DNA of 64,000 bases from Iodobacter sp. BJB302 (GCF_002735645.1 NZ_PDZG01000003.1:1-64000), one strand, 5' to 3'. Shown: positions 43,658 through 53,057, counted from the first letter of the stretch. The notes: generated by a model not told the origin, from the sequence alone. A program made the numbers and translations.

Positions 43658-43955
43658 TGCTTCTCCCTGGCTGATCTGTGAATCAAAAACTATATCTAAG
43701 TATCCCTTTGGAATTGTCGTTAAATTGTAATAAGCACTTACATTCTGATGATCATCGCGATTATTTGTGTTTTTCTGCTTTTTAATTTTATTAAAACGCT
43801 GATTTTTCTTACTTTGGTTTTAAAAGGCAGTTTTCTGGCGAAAAGGGAGAAGGCTGAGGCGGGAAGGGTAAATGCGTTTTTCCGGGAATTGGGTGGGGAC
43901 TGTTTATTATTTATTCCTGCGGAAAAATTGTTTTATCTTTTCCGCAGGGGGATTA
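43658..43955. other. Intergenic region with stem-loop
   Basis: No convincing gene. CCTGCGGAAAA (43916-43926) pairs with TTTTCCGCAGG (43938-43948), giving an 11-bp stem just beyond the stop of the TRIC gene. No T-run follows on the minus strand. A 74-codon plus frame here (43748-43972) ends inside the next gene and is not supported. Confidence 0.45.
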
Positions 43956-44579
43956 TTAATCAAAGCCTTTAATGTGCTCGCTGCGCAAAACAGGTAATTG
44001 CCAGCGTAAACGCATTGCTAATAATCTGAAACTAAAGCCCGCCACTAAGGCAATCATTGAGGCGGGGCCGGTTTCTACTTTTAAATAATGCAGCAAAATA
44101 TATAAAGCGCCGGTAGCCAGAGACACGCTGGCGTAAATCTCGCGGCTCAGTACCATTGGTTGCTGATTGCACAGCACATCGCGCAGCAGCCCGCCAAATA
44201 CGCCGGTTACAACTCCCGCCATAATGGCAATGCCGGGATGCACGCCAGCTTCCATGCCGATATTGCAGCCAATAATGGTGAAGGCCACCAAACCTAGCGC
44301 ATCAACAATTAAAAATAAGCGCCGTAAATGATGCAAATGGCTGGCGATTAAAGCGGTTAAAGCGGCTGCCCCAATGGTAAACAGCAGATATTGCGGATGC
44401 GCCACCCAGCCCAACGGATAGTGGCCCAGCAGCATATCGCGTGCAGTACCGCCACCCAGTGCGGTGACCGTGCCTATAAAACAAATACCAAATAAATCCA
44501 TATTGCGGCGCATGCCCATGAGCGCTCCGGACATGGCTTCGGCGGTAATGGCAATCAAATAAATAGTGTAAAGCAGCAT
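43956..44579 (-). CDS. TRIC-type (UPF0126) cation channel protein
   Basis: A 207-residue membrane protein with seven predicted helices in two related halves. Each half has the glycine-rich signature: TVTALGGGTARDMLLG near residue 38 and GVVTGVFGGLLRDVLC near residue 123. Bacterial relatives of trimeric intracellular cation channels conduct K+/Na+; family members include E. coli YadS. Divergent from the ArgP-like regulator at 44728, where an amino-acid exporter gene is more usual. Confidence 0.88.
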   Translation of the reverse strand: MLLYTIYLIAITAEAMSGALMGMRRNMDLFGICFIGTVTALGGGTARDMLLGHYPLGWVAHPQYLLFTIGAAALTALIASHLHHLRRLFLIVDALGLVAFTIIGCNIGMEAGVHPGIAIMAGVVTGVFGGLLRDVLCNQQPMVLSREIYASVSLATGALYILLHYLKVETGPASMIALVAGFSFRLLAMRLRWQLPVLRSEHIKGFD

Positions 44580-44727
44580 TTCAAACTTCTTTTGTCAGGG
44601 TGGGGCATAAGTGCTTATGCGAAATAATTAGTTAAATGACATTATCCGTGGGTGTTTGGATATATTGAATATTATTTAATAAAAATAAGGTATGCTTAAA
44701 AATTCTTAATATGTGAAAGATACGCTG

Positions 44728-45624
44728 GTGAATTTAGACCCCAGACAAACCGAAGCGCTGCGTGCCGTGATTGAAACCGGCAGCTTTGAGCAGGCGGCAT
44801 TACGCTTACATTTAACGGCTTCTGCGGTCTCGCAGCGGGTGCGGGCGCTGGAAAGTAATCTGGGTAATCCACTGGTAGTGCGCAGCCGTCCGGCCCGGGC
44901 CACGCCGGTAGGCCAGCGATTGCTGCAATATTTGCGCCGTGTGATGCAGCTTGAGGCCGATCTGGCTTCAGATTTAGCCGTGGAACGTTATTCGCCCCTG
45001 CTCCTGACGATTGCACTGAATGCCGATACGCTGGGCACATGGTTTTTCCCTGCGCTGGCGCAGGCACTGGTGAATGAAGAAGTGCTGATTGATTTAATTG
45101 TTGAAGATCAGGATCACACCTACACCCTGCTCGAATCCGGGATGGCCATAGGCTGCATTGGCAGCGAAGAAAAACCCATGAAAGGCTGCTTTGCCGATGT
45201 CTTAGGCGTGATGCGCTATCGCCTGGTGGCGAGCAAAAGCTTCTGCCAGCGCTGGTTTCCTCAGGGCATTAACCGCAGTGATGCGCGGCGTGCCCCGGTG
45301 GTGGCGTATTCTCACAAAGATACGCTGCAGGCGGGCTTTTTGGAAAACCACTTTGGGCTGCTGCCCGATGCCTATCCCTGCCACTATGTGCCCGGCACCG
45401 AGCCCCATCTGGCCGCTATTTGCCACGGCTTAGGCTATGGCATGGTGCCCGAGCTACTGCTGGCTGAATCCACTGGCGATCTGATTGATCTTGCGCCGGA
45501 TTACCCTTGCGATGTGAAGCTTTACTGGCACTCATGGAAAGTACAATCGCCGCGCATGGAAGCACTGTCAAAACAGATTGTGGATGCGGCAAGAGTAGTA
45601 CTGGACACGCATCTTTCAGAGTAG
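44728..45624 (+). CDS. argP: LysR-family regulator, ArgP/IciA-like
   Basis: A 298-residue LysR-type regulator. The N-terminal helix-turn-helix reads EALRAVIETGSFEQAALRL then TASAVSQRVRALE, closely following ArgP. The effector domain starts near residue 90. The frame extends to a GTG at 44713; the GTG at 44728 (NLDPRQTEALRAVI) gives the same distance to the motif as E. coli ArgP and is preferred. ArgP responds to lysine/arginine and normally controls an amino-acid exporter. Here the divergent neighbour is a TRIC-type channel gene, its probable target. Confidence 0.82.
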   Translation: MNLDPRQTEALRAVIETGSFEQAALRLHLTASAVSQRVRALESNLGNPLVVRSRPARATPVGQRLLQYLRRVMQLEADLASDLAVERYSPLLLTIALNADTLGTWFFPALAQALVNEEVLIDLIVEDQDHTYTLLESGMAIGCIGSEEKPMKGCFADVLGVMRYRLVASKSFCQRWFPQGINRSDARRAPVVAYSHKDTLQAGFLENHFGLLPDAYPCHYVPGTEPHLAAICHGLGYGMVPELLLAESTGDLIDLAPDYPCDVKLYWHSWKVQSPRMEALSKQIVDAARVVLDTHLSE

Positions 45625-45817
45625 CTATATATGAATACCTGCCGGTGAGTGCCATGCAGGCAACGCTTGGTCAGTTTCATATCTTACAAAACGGGATGGC
45701 AGTGTATATTGCTTAAATTCTTTAGGTGTTTATTCCGGTCATAGAAAATTGCTATGCTTGTGAAATAAACGGGCACAAATAAGCGCGCAATGTCATTTAA
45801 ATCATTAAGGGAGGTCT

Positions 45818-46585
45818 ATGAAAAAAAATATAATCAGATTCTCCTGTTTGGGGTTGATGATTTATGCTGCATCTGCAATAAGTGCGCCACTGGAGCTGGT
45901 GACGCTGCAATATCCCCCCTATCAGTATGAAGAAAATGGCCAGACTAAAGGCTTTGTGGTGGAGATCGTAAAAGAAGTGTTTCGCCGGATGCAGCAGCCG
46001 GTAAACATCACTTTAATGCCCTGGACCCGCTCAATTAAAATGATTGAAGATGGCACAGCTGATGCTGTTTTTACTGCATATAAAACGGCAGAAAGAGAAG
46101 TATTTGCGGATTATTCTAAAGAAGTGCTGATGCCGCAGGCAGTTTCATTATTTGTTTTAAAAGAATCAAATATTAAGTTTGATGGTGATTTGCAAAAGCT
46201 GGCTAATTACAGTTTTGGTGCGGTAAATAAAGTTAGTTATGGGGATGTTTTTGATAATGCAGTTAAAAGTAAACTGATTAAAGCCCCTGATGTGACGTAT
46301 ACCGGTGAACAGAATGTGGAAAAATTATTAGCAAAGCGTTTTGATATTCTGGTCAGCAATAAGTATGGCGCATTAGATATTTTAAGGCGCAAAGGTGCTG
46401 AGCATAAAGTGAAAGAGCTTGCCCCCGAAGTGCAGGCTATTCCCAGCTATATGGCTTTTTCTAAAAAAAGAAACCTGAGAGCGATAAGGGATAAATTCGA
46501 TGAAATTTTATCCGCGATGAAAAAAGACGGCAGCTATCAAAGAATGATTGCCAGCCAGAGCTCTGTTGAATTAAAAATTAAATAA
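45818..46585 (+). CDS. Periplasmic substrate-binding protein, SBP_bac_3 family
   Basis: A 255-residue exported binding protein: signal peptide MKKNIIRFSCLGLMIYAASAISA, then LELVTLQYPPYQYEENGQTKG and EIVKEVFRRMQQPVNITLMPW, typical of type-3 solute-binding proteins. A very strong GGGAGG precedes the ATG, and the downstream terminator shows it is a single-gene unit. No ABC permease is linked. The protein resembles the one at 40968 in type and probably binds a polar amino acid. Confidence 0.9.
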   Translation: MKKNIIRFSCLGLMIYAASAISAPLELVTLQYPPYQYEENGQTKGFVVEIVKEVFRRMQQPVNITLMPWTRSIKMIEDGTADAVFTAYKTAEREVFADYSKEVLMPQAVSLFVLKESNIKFDGDLQKLANYSFGAVNKVSYGDVFDNAVKSKLIKAPDVTYTGEQNVEKLLAKRFDILVSNKYGALDILRRKGAEHKVKELAPEVQAIPSYMAFSKKRNLRAIRDKFDEILSAMKKDGSYQRMIASQSSVELKIK

Positions 46586-46606
46586 TGATTGCATGGCATA
46601 TTTAAA

Positions 46607-46632
46607 AAACGGGAAGCCTTGGCTTCCCGTTT
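46607..46632. terminator. Bidirectional terminator between the SBP gene and ahcY
   Basis: AAACGGGAAGCC-TT-GGCTTCCCGTTT is a perfect 12-bp stem lying between convergent genes. Confidence 0.85.
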
Positions 46633-46663
46633 GCTATTTCAAACGATTAATATCTGCAAACCA

Positions 46664-48061
46664 TCAATAGCGGTAATGCGCCGGTTTATAAGGCCCTTGT
46701 TTGGGTACGTCGATATAAGCCGCTTGCTCGTCGGTCAGCTCGGTGAGTGTTGCGCCGATTTTTTTCAGGTGCAGGCGGGCCACCATTTCGTCGAGGTGTT
46801 TGGGCAATACATAAACGCCAACCGGATATTGCTCGGTTTTAGTAAACAGCTCGATTTGCGCCAGCACCTGATTGGTGAAGGAGTTAGACATCACAAAGCT
46901 GGGGTGGCCGGTGGCGCAGCCCAGATTCACGAGGCGCCCTTCGGCCAGCAGGATGATGCGTTTGCCATCAGGGAAAATAATATGGTCGACTTGCGGTTTG
47001 ACGTTTTCCCATTCGTACTGGCGTAAGGACGCAACCTGAATTTCGCTGTCAAAGTGGCCGATATTGCAGACGATGGCGTTATTGCGCATCTTGAGCATAT
47101 GTTCGTGCGTAATCACACCTACATTGCCGGTGGTGGTGACAAAAATATCACCCTGATCGCAAATGCTGTCCATCGTTACTACACGAAAGCCTTCCATGGC
47201 GGCTTGCAGCGCGCAAATCGGATCGATTTCGGTGACGTAAACGGTGGCTCCCAGGCCGCGCAGGCTTTGGGCGCAGCCCTTGCCCACATCGCCATAGCCA
47301 AGGATCACGGCGGCTTTACCTGCGATCATGACATCAGTAGCGCGTTTAATACCGTCGACGAGGGACTCCCGGCAGCCGTAAAGGTTGTCGAATTTAGATT
47401 TGGTGACGGCGTCGTTGACATTAATGGCAGGGAAGGAGAGACGGCCTTCACTGTGCATTTTGTACAGGCGGTGTACACCGGTAGTGGTTTCTTCGGTTAC
47501 GCCTTTAATATAAGCAAGGCGGGTGGAGTACCACTTAGGATCTTTGGCAAGCGTGGCTTTGATCGAGGCAAACAGCACGATTTCTTCTTCGTTGCCGGGG
47601 GCAGAAATTACCGAGGGATCGGTTTCAGCACATGCGCCAAGGTGCAGCAAAATGGTGGCATCGCCGCCATCGTCCAGAATCATATTGGCGTACTGATTAT
47701 TGGGGAAATCAAAAATGCGGTGGGTGAAATCCCAGTATTCTTCGAGTGTTTCGCCCTTGTGGGCAAATACCGAAGTACCTGCTGCGGCAATCGCTGCTGC
47801 GGCGTGGTCTTGGGTAGAGAAAATATTGCAAGATACCCAGCGCACCTCGGCCCCCAGTGCTTGCAGCGCTTCAATCAGCACAGCAGTCTGGATGGTCATA
47901 TGGATGGAGCCTGCGATACGGGCACCTTTAAGTGGCTGTGCTTTGGCATACTCTGTCCGCACAGACATCAGGCCGGGCATTTCTGTTTCTGCAATGCGAA
48001 TTTCTTTACGGCCCCAATCTGCCAAAGATAGATCAGCGACTTTAAAATCAAGATTTGCCAC
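46664..48061 (-). CDS. ahcY: Adenosylhomocysteinase (S-adenosylhomocysteine hydrolase)
   Basis: Splits SAH into adenosine and homocysteine, removing the product inhibitor of methyltransferases. The 465 residues include the substrate-binding [13 protein letters not shown] near residue 55 and the NAD-binding [15 protein letters not shown] near residue 255, and end in the conserved KPAHYRY. The frame opens at a GTG at 48103, but the GTG at 48061 ([17 protein letters not shown]) is the better start: AGGA lies nine bases upstream and the protein aligns with betaproteobacterial AhcY. An SAH riboswitch precedes it, so expression should rise when SAH accumulates. Confidence 0.96.
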   Translation of the reverse strand: MANLDFKVADLSLADWGRKEIRIAETEMPGLMSVRTEYAKAQPLKGARIAGSIHMTIQTAVLIEALQALGAEVRWVSCNIFSTQDHAAAAIAAAGTSVFAHKGETLEEYWDFTHRIFDFPNNQYANMILDDGGDATILLHLGACAETDPSVISAPGNEEEIVLFASIKATLAKDPKWYSTRLAYIKGVTEETTTGVHRLYKMHSEGRLSFPAINVNDAVTKSKFDNLYGCRESLVDGIKRATDVMIAGKAAVILGYGDVGKGCAQSLRGLGATVYVTEIDPICALQAAMEGFRVVTMDSICDQGDIFVTTTGNVGVITHEHMLKMRNNAIVCNIGHFDSEIQVASLRQYEWENVKPQVDHIIFPDGKRIILLAEGRLVNLGCATGHPSFVMSNSFTNQVLAQIELFTKTEQYPVGVYVLPKHLDEMVARLHLKKIGATLTELTDEQAAYIDVPKQGPYKPAHYRY

Positions 48062-48128
48062 AGTGGTGATTCCTATCTGTGGCCGGGATGGCATCTCCAA
48101 CACGCATGCCGTACCCGGCGCGGGTTTA

Positions 48129-48192
48129 CAGGAGAGCGCAGTTAAGAAATTCGAGCCTGGCCCCTTGGGGTTGCAGCGCCCCTCGAATGTGC
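48129..48192 (-). promoter_or_regulatory. S-adenosylhomocysteine (SAH) riboswitch of ahcY
   Basis: Minus strand: TTCGAGGGGCGCTGCAACCC (from 48187), AAGGGG, then CCAGGCTCGAA (to 48150). This has the CGAGG-GCGCUGCRRC core and the CCAGGCUCG closing strand of the known SAH motif; the outer stem is TTCGAG/CTCGAA. Downstream, AACTGCGCTC (48133-48142) can form the pseudoknot partner. This class switches on ahcY when SAH binds. It ends about 70 bases before the start codon. Confidence 0.88.
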
Positions 48193-48196
48193 TTTC

Positions 48197-48202
48197 ATTA
48201 TA
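48197..48202 (-). promoter_or_regulatory. -10 element of the ahcY promoter
   Basis: A perfect TATAAT on the minus strand lies ten bases before the first base of the SAH riboswitch stem, so the transcript should begin with the riboswitch. The -35 is weak (AAGACA at 19-base spacing). Confidence 0.65.
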
Positions 48203-48407
48203 GCGTTAAGAATCTGATGATTGTCTTGTTTACAATGCAGTATTTGCTTACATTAAGTAGCATTCGCACAAAGTGATGGCAGGGCTGGCTCTGCAGTTGG
48301 TAGCAAACTAGAAACAATGCGTTGCATTTATGCAGTGATTTTTAAAGTAAATTTATTTAGGGTCAGTTGGCATAATGAATTGTGCCGCTATCAACCAAGG
48401 TTGTGGA

Positions 48408-49823
48408 ATGAAATTAAAACGATGCGCCATCTTGACCCTGGTCCTGGCTTTAAGTGCCTGCGGATCAATGCGTCAGTATCAGGCCGAATCGCAGGGGGCG
48501 ATTGATTTTGTCCGCGCAGGCAAGCCCGATAGCGCCTTGGCCGTATTAGAATCGAATAATAGTGATAAAGACCTTTTGTATTATCTGGAAAAAGGTCAGT
48601 TGTTACAGTTAAAAAGTGACTGGCCTGGCAGCACCGGCGCCTGGCTGAAGGCGGATGCCAAAATTCAGGATTGGGAAGACGTTGCTAAAAATTCACCAGA
48701 TAAATTAATGGGTGAGGTGGGCAGCTTTTTAATCAACGATAAAACCCGCCGCTACGATGGCTACGATTACGAAAAAGTATTGCTGTCTACTCTGCTGGCT
48801 ATGAATCATGCAGCTGCAGGGGATTGGGCAAATGCGCGGGTTGAAGTCAAAAAAACGCATGAACGCGAAGCAATTATTGCGGAGTATCGCTCGCGTGCTT
48901 ATGAAAAAGACGAAGCAGAGGCTAAAAGCAGAGGCGTAAAAACGACGTTTAAAGACTTAAAAGGCTATCCAACCGAAACACTGGATGATCCTGACGTTTT
49001 AGCTTTAAAAAACAGCTATCAGAATGCGTTTAGCCATTATCTGGCGGCTTTTGTTTATGAGGCGCTGGGTGAAAAAAGCCTGGCAGCGCCGGGCTATCGC
49101 AAAGCGATCGAGCTGCAGCCCAATACTAGGGTTTTAGAAGACGGCTTGTCTCAGCTAGACAGCAAAACCAGCAAGCGCGGAATGAGCGAGGTGTTGTTTG
49201 TGGTGAGCTCGGGCCTTGCCCCGGCACGCAAATCTGTCACTGTGCCCCTGCCCATTTATCGGGTCGGTTTAACGGCGATGTCTTTTCCTGTGATTCGCTC
49301 CGGCAACGATTTTGCGCCGTCGCAGCTTAAATTAGACGGGCGTTTTTTGCCGGTAAGCACCATCGCCAGCATCGATGCAATGAGCCGCCGCGCATTGCGG
49401 GACGATATGCCGGGCATTATTTTGCGCTCCACCATCCGTGCTGTGACAAAAGGCGTGGCGCAAAAGCAGCTGAATGACCGGGACAATAACGCCAGTGCAA
49501 TTGCCAGCTTAGTGCTTGGGCTGGTCAGTGTGATAACCGAGCAGGCCGATGAGCGCACCTGGAGCACTCTGCCCGCGCAGATTGCCATCGTGCGGGCAAC
49601 CTTGCCACAGGGGATGCATAAAGTATTGGTGCCAACGCTGCAGGGGCAGGAGGCGTTTGATATTAAAGTAAGTAGCCCATACCAGATTGTGCCGGTCAGG
49701 GTGATGGGTAATCAGGTGTATTTAGGAAAGACAGATTTGTCATCTGTGGTATTAGACACAGTGGTGACAGAGAGCGCAGACGCTATGATTCAGCCAGCTA
49801 AGCCTAAAAAGGTGAAGAAATAA
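48408..49823 (+). CDS. COG3014-family lipoprotein with TPR-like region
   Basis: A 471-residue lipoprotein. The lipobox ALSAC puts the lipidated Cys near residue 17. An N-terminal helical repeat region (30-240; for example KPDSALAVLESNNSDKD and AFVYEALGEKSLAAPGYRKA) resembles TPR repeats, followed by a beta-rich C-terminal half. The ATG at 48408 with AAGG upstream is preferred over 48375. It is first of a three-gene operon with ycfL and lpoB, an arrangement also seen in gammaproteobacteria. A role in envelope or peptidoglycan synthase control is inferred from LpoB. Confidence 0.85.
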   Translation: MKLKRCAILTLVLALSACGSMRQYQAESQGAIDFVRAGKPDSALAVLESNNSDKDLLYYLEKGQLLQLKSDWPGSTGAWLKADAKIQDWEDVAKNSPDKLMGEVGSFLINDKTRRYDGYDYEKVLLSTLLAMNHAAAGDWANARVEVKKTHEREAIIAEYRSRAYEKDEAEAKSRGVKTTFKDLKGYPTETLDDPDVLALKNSYQNAFSHYLAAFVYEALGEKSLAAPGYRKAIELQPNTRVLEDGLSQLDSKTSKRGMSEVLFVVSSGLAPARKSVTVPLPIYRVGLTAMSFPVIRSGNDFAPSQLKLDGRFLPVSTIASIDAMSRRALRDDMPGIILRSTIRAVTKGVAQKQLNDRDNNASAIASLVLGLVSVITEQADERTWSTLPAQIAIVRATLPQGMHKVLVPTLQGQEAFDIKVSSPYQIVPVRVMGNQVYLGKTDLSSVVLDTVVTESADAMIQPAKPKKVKK

Positions 49824-49858
49824 TCATCGTGTTTTCTACTTTGAATAAAGGAATAACC

Positions 49859-50260
49859 ATGAAAAAGTATCTTGCCCGTGGCGTTTTACTGGCCGCTGTT
49901 CTTGGGTTTTCAGCCATAGCCCAGGCCGCTCCGATTTCACTCTCTGATCGCATCGAGCAGCTGGGTGAAATGAAATACATCAAGCTCACCGGCGGGCGCA
50001 CCGCTCAGCGTAATGGCCTCTTGGCAGTGCAGCTTGAAATGCAGAATCAGGATAAGGGCGATCAGCAGCTTTATTATCGTTTCCGCTGGTTTGATGATGC
50101 CGGCTTTGTAGTGGGCGGCGAAGAAGTATGGAAGCCGCTTAAATTTATTGGTTTGCAAAAACAAGTTATCGACACCATTGCCCCCGTGCCATCTGCCGTG
50201 GATTTCAAAATGGAAGTCAATAGCCCGGACAACACAGGTGCAGTCCCTGCTGCTAAGTAA
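49859..50260 (+). CDS. ycfL: YcfL family (DUF1425) exported protein
   Basis: A 133-residue periplasmic protein with a signal peptide (KYLARGVLLAAVLGFSAIAQA). The mature part is beta-rich with the QLYYRFRWFDDAGFVVGG motif near residue 75, characteristic of YcfL/DUF1425. No lipobox Cys is visible, unlike some relatives. AAAGGA precedes the ATG. Located between the COG3014 lipoprotein gene and lpoB, as in E. coli where ycfL precedes lpoB. Its function is not known. Confidence 0.85.
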   Translation: MKKYLARGVLLAAVLGFSAIAQAAPISLSDRIEQLGEMKYIKLTGGRTAQRNGLLAVQLEMQNQDKGDQQLYYRFRWFDDAGFVVGGEEVWKPLKFIGLQKQVIDTIAPVPSAVDFKMEVNSPDNTGAVPAAK

Positions 50261-50279
50261 TTTCTAAAGGATCAGATCA

Positions 50280-50876
50280 ATGAAAACGATGAAACAAGCA
50301 TTAAAGCTGAGCGCGGTATTGGCAGCGGTATTACTGGCCACTGGCTGCGCTTCCAGCTCATCACCTACCGTAGGCGGCGGCGATGTGGTTTATGGCGACA
50401 GCAAGGCGGTTGAAACGGTCACCAATGAATTTGGCTCTACCGATTTGCAAATGATTTCAGAATCAATGGCGCGCTCATTAATGCAGCACCCATCCATGGC
50501 TGGCCGCCCTTTAATTGTGGTGGCCGAAGTTAAAAACAAAACCACTGAATATATTGATACCCGCAATATCACCAACAGCATGAAAACGCAGCTGATGAAA
50601 AGCGGTGCTAAATTTGTAACCGACAGCAGCACATTAGATGCGCAGGTTGAAGAAATCCGCCGCCAGACAGAAAGTGGCTTATATAAAAATAAAGTAAAAG
50701 TCGGGCAAATGAAGGGCGCTAAATATTTATTAACAGGTGAAATTACATCGATTGTTAAAAAGAACGACAGCACTAAAGACGTTTATTATAAATTCACACT
50801 GATCTTAAAGAATATCGAAGAGGGTGTGGATGAATGGCAGGATGAAAAAGAAATTCGTAAAACATCCAAGCGTTAA
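50280..50876 (+). CDS. lpoB: Penicillin-binding protein activator LpoB
   Basis: A 198-residue outer-membrane lipoprotein; lipobox LLATGC gives lipidated Cys near residue 23. The globular domain includes RPLIVVAEVKNKTTEYIDT near residue 75, QLMKSGAKFVTDSSTLD near residue 103 and GAKYLLTGEITSIVKK near residue 145, all typical of LpoB. In E. coli LpoB reaches through the periplasm to stimulate PBP1b. The linker between Cys and domain is short (about 25 residues). A good AAAGGA precedes the ATG. Confidence 0.92.
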   Translation: MKTMKQALKLSAVLAAVLLATGCASSSSPTVGGGDVVYGDSKAVETVTNEFGSTDLQMISESMARSLMQHPSMAGRPLIVVAEVKNKTTEYIDTRNITNSMKTQLMKSGAKFVTDSSTLDAQVEEIRRQTESGLYKNKVKVGQMKGAKYLLTGEITSIVKKNDSTKDVYYKFTLILKNIEEGVDEWQDEKEIRKTSKR

Positions 50877-50883
50877 TTTGCAA

Positions 50884-50975
50884 GGCGGGCATATCACTGT
50901 GCCCGCTCTTTGCATTGCAATAAATGCTGGGGGTATTTAATGCATGGGCAAGGTAAAACCTTGCCCATTTTTTAA
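50884..50975 (+). terminator. Terminator region after lpoB (two hairpins)
   Basis: The first hairpin, GCGGGCA...TGCCCGC (50885-50906), is followed by TCTTT. The second, TGGGCAAGG-TAAAA-CCTTGCCCA (50944-50968), is followed by TTTTTT and is a strong plus-strand terminator. The opposite gene ends at 50976, so it also separates convergent units. Confidence 0.8.
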
Positions 50976-52289
50976 TTACTCTTCGTCCGCTTTTTTCTGC
51001 GGATTGATTCGGGTGACCAGCAGCTGATCAATACGATAATTATCAATATCGACCACTTCAAATTTGTAATCACCAAAAATCAACAGCTCTGCTTTTTTAG
51101 GTATGCGCTTGAGCATATACATCATAAAGCCGGCAATGGTTTCGTAGTTTTCTTCATCTTTTAATTCGTCGATATCCAGCGCTTTCTTTACGTCTTCAAT
51201 CGGCGTTACGCCATCAACCAGCCATGAGCTTTCATCCCGCTGCACAATCTGATCGGCACCAGGGTCTACCATACTGCCCATCAGCTGAATCGTGACATCG
51301 TTCAGCGTAATAATGCCAACCACTAAGGCGTATTCATTCAGAATAACGGCAAAGTCTTCGCGTGCTTCTTTAAATTGCTCCAGCACTTCAGATAAAGAAA
51401 GCGTATCCGGAATTGTCAGCAATTTGCGATTGCCGCATTGCTTTAAACCCTCAAGCAAATTAATTTCACCGCCTTTAAGCACTAATTGCAAAATATCTTT
51501 GGCGTCGATATAGGCAAATACGCTGTCGATGCTGTTTTCGCAAAGCAGAAATTTTGAATGCGGATCAGCCAGCATTCTGGCTCTTATGGTTTCTTCTTCT
51601 TCATTTAGCGAAAAGAAAATCACACTTTCACGCGCGGTCATCACGGATGTTACGGTACGTGTTTCTAATTCAAACACGTTTTCAATCAGATTGTGCTCTT
51701 TGCGGCGTACCGTGCCTGCCATTGCGCCAGCATCTGCCATTGCCACAATATCATCTGTGGTAATTTCATCCCGGCGTACTGCTGGTAAATTGAAGGCATT
51801 AAAAATCATATTGGCAATGCCATCAAAAATAAAGACCAGTGGGCGCAGCAGGAAAATACAAAATAAAATAGGCGAAACAACATTTACAGCAGTGGCCTCT
51901 GGTACGGCCATGCCAATTCTTTTTGGAATTAAATCGGCAAACTGAATAAACAACCCTGTAACTACGGTAAACGACAGCAGAAAACCCAGCGTTTCGGCGG
52001 TTTCTGCCTGCACACCCAATTGAATAAACAGTGCTTTAAAAACGGGGGAAAAAGTGGGCTCTCCCAATATACCGCCCAGAATCGCAACGGCATTTACACC
52101 AACTTGCACCACGGTAAAAAAGTCTCCCGGCCGCTCTTGCAGGGCCAGTACCAGATCAGCACGCTTATCGCCGTCTTCACTCATTTGTTGTAGCTTGTGT
52201 TTACGTGCTGCGGCTAGCGCAATTTCTGAAACAGAGAAAAATGCACTAATTAAAATAAGAATAAAAATAATAAGTAAGCCATTCATCAT
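50976..52289 (-). CDS. CNNM / CorC-HlyC family membrane protein with CBS domains
   Basis: A 437-residue inner-membrane protein. An N-terminal CNNM (DUF21) transmembrane domain of three to four helices (residues 1-190, with FSVSEIALAAARKHKL and ADLIPKRIGMAVPE) is followed by a CBS pair (205-335, RTVTSVMTARESVIFFSLNE) and a C-terminal CorC_HlyC domain (350-430). Related proteins export or sense Mg2+ or Co2+. No hemolysin activity is implied despite the old family name. It is monocistronic on the minus strand. Confidence 0.9.
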   Translation of the reverse strand: MMNGLLIIFILILISAFFSVSEIALAAARKHKLQQMSEDGDKRADLVLALQERPGDFFTVVQVGVNAVAILGGILGEPTFSPVFKALFIQLGVQAETAETLGFLLSFTVVTGLFIQFADLIPKRIGMAVPEATAVNVVSPILFCIFLLRPLVFIFDGIANMIFNAFNLPAVRRDEITTDDIVAMADAGAMAGTVRRKEHNLIENVFELETRTVTSVMTARESVIFFSLNEEEETIRARMLADPHSKFLLCENSIDSVFAYIDAKDILQLVLKGGEINLLEGLKQCGNRKLLTIPDTLSLSEVLEQFKEAREDFAVILNEYALVVGIITLNDVTIQLMGSMVDPGADQIVQRDESSWLVDGVTPIEDVKKALDIDELKDEENYETIAGFMMYMLKRIPKKAELLIFGDYKFEVVDIDNYRIDQLLVTRINPQKKADEE

Positions 52290-52602
52290 AATATTAAATC
52301 TCCTGCCGCTAGCTTAGCAGCTCGCCAGCTTGCTATGAAGCTTCTTATGCAGGCAAGGCGGGTGGAAAGGTTTGTATAAAATTAACAATCTGTGGCGCTT
52401 GCCCCCGGCGCTGCTCGTATTTATGCCGGATCAGTATGAGTCTGGAGCACTGCCTGCGTATGTTTGTGCAGATGTATTCTATTACGCTTGCATGATATGT
52501 ATATTTTATTAAGAAATAGTGTAAGTGTTTTCCCGTGAATTATAGACAAATGGGCGTTTAAAAGCTGACAATGTGGCTTGGAATATTTTTCCAAAGTCGT
52601 AC
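52290..52602. other. Intergenic region upstream of the FMN riboswitch, no gene seen
   Basis: About 310 bases between divergent units. AT-rich near 52490-52550. It should hold the promoters of the CNNM gene and of ribB, but no -35/-10 pair stood out. Confidence 0.5.
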
Positions 52603-52768
52603 GTCTTCAGGGCGGGGTGAAACTCCCCACCGGCGGTAAGTGTGCTGTTTTCTCAAAAGATGATCACACAAGCCCGCGAGCGCCTGCGCTGTATTGATAA
52701 GCTCAGGGTCAGCAGATCTGGTTAAATTCCAGAGCCGACGGTGATAGTCCGGATGAAAGAAGATGCGT
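52603..52768 (+). promoter_or_regulatory. FMN riboswitch (RFN element) of ribB
   Basis: All conserved blocks are present in order: CAGGGCGGGGTGAAACTCCC, ACCGGCGGTA, a variable hairpin, AGCCCGCGAGCG, a second arm, GGTCAGCAGATCTGGT, AATTCCAGAGCCGACGGT and ATAGTCCGGATGAAAGAAG. These form the six-helix FMN aptamer that turns off riboflavin synthesis genes when FMN is abundant. The ribB gene starts about 290 bases further on. Confidence 0.96.
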
Positions 52769-53057
52769 CGCTATAAACTGGTCATGGCTGCACCTGATGT
52801 TCAGGCTGCTTCGGCTTAAGTACTGAGTGAGCAAAATCCTGCACAGCAGAGAATACTGAGAACACCGCGTTTTACAGTGGAAGCTGCAGATTCAATGGCT
52901 TTTTCTGTGGCCCGGCTGTGCTCGTTTTATTCTGTGCTTCAGGCTGAGCGCCCTCAATGCTGGCTGAAGAGTCTTGCTCATCAGGCTGCTGCTTGCCTGC
53001 GGCTGTCCCACCCCCTGAACCGTTTTTCGCCTACCTGTTTTGCGAGAGCGTTTCTCT
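52769..53057 (+). other. Long leader between FMN riboswitch and ribB
   Basis: 289 bases that do not code convincingly. It should hold the expression platform (terminator or ribosome-site sequestering helix). No hairpin with a clear T-run could be identified by eye. Confidence 0.5.

Noticed and set aside
43748-43972. 74-codon plus frame with a hydrophobic start
   Set aside because: It contains a stem-loop, runs into the oppositely oriented TRIC gene and has no ribosome site or recognisable family.
47054-48031. Long plus-strand open frame (325 codons) opposite ahcY
   Set aside because: Antisense shadow of a highly conserved gene; no domain and no ribosome site.
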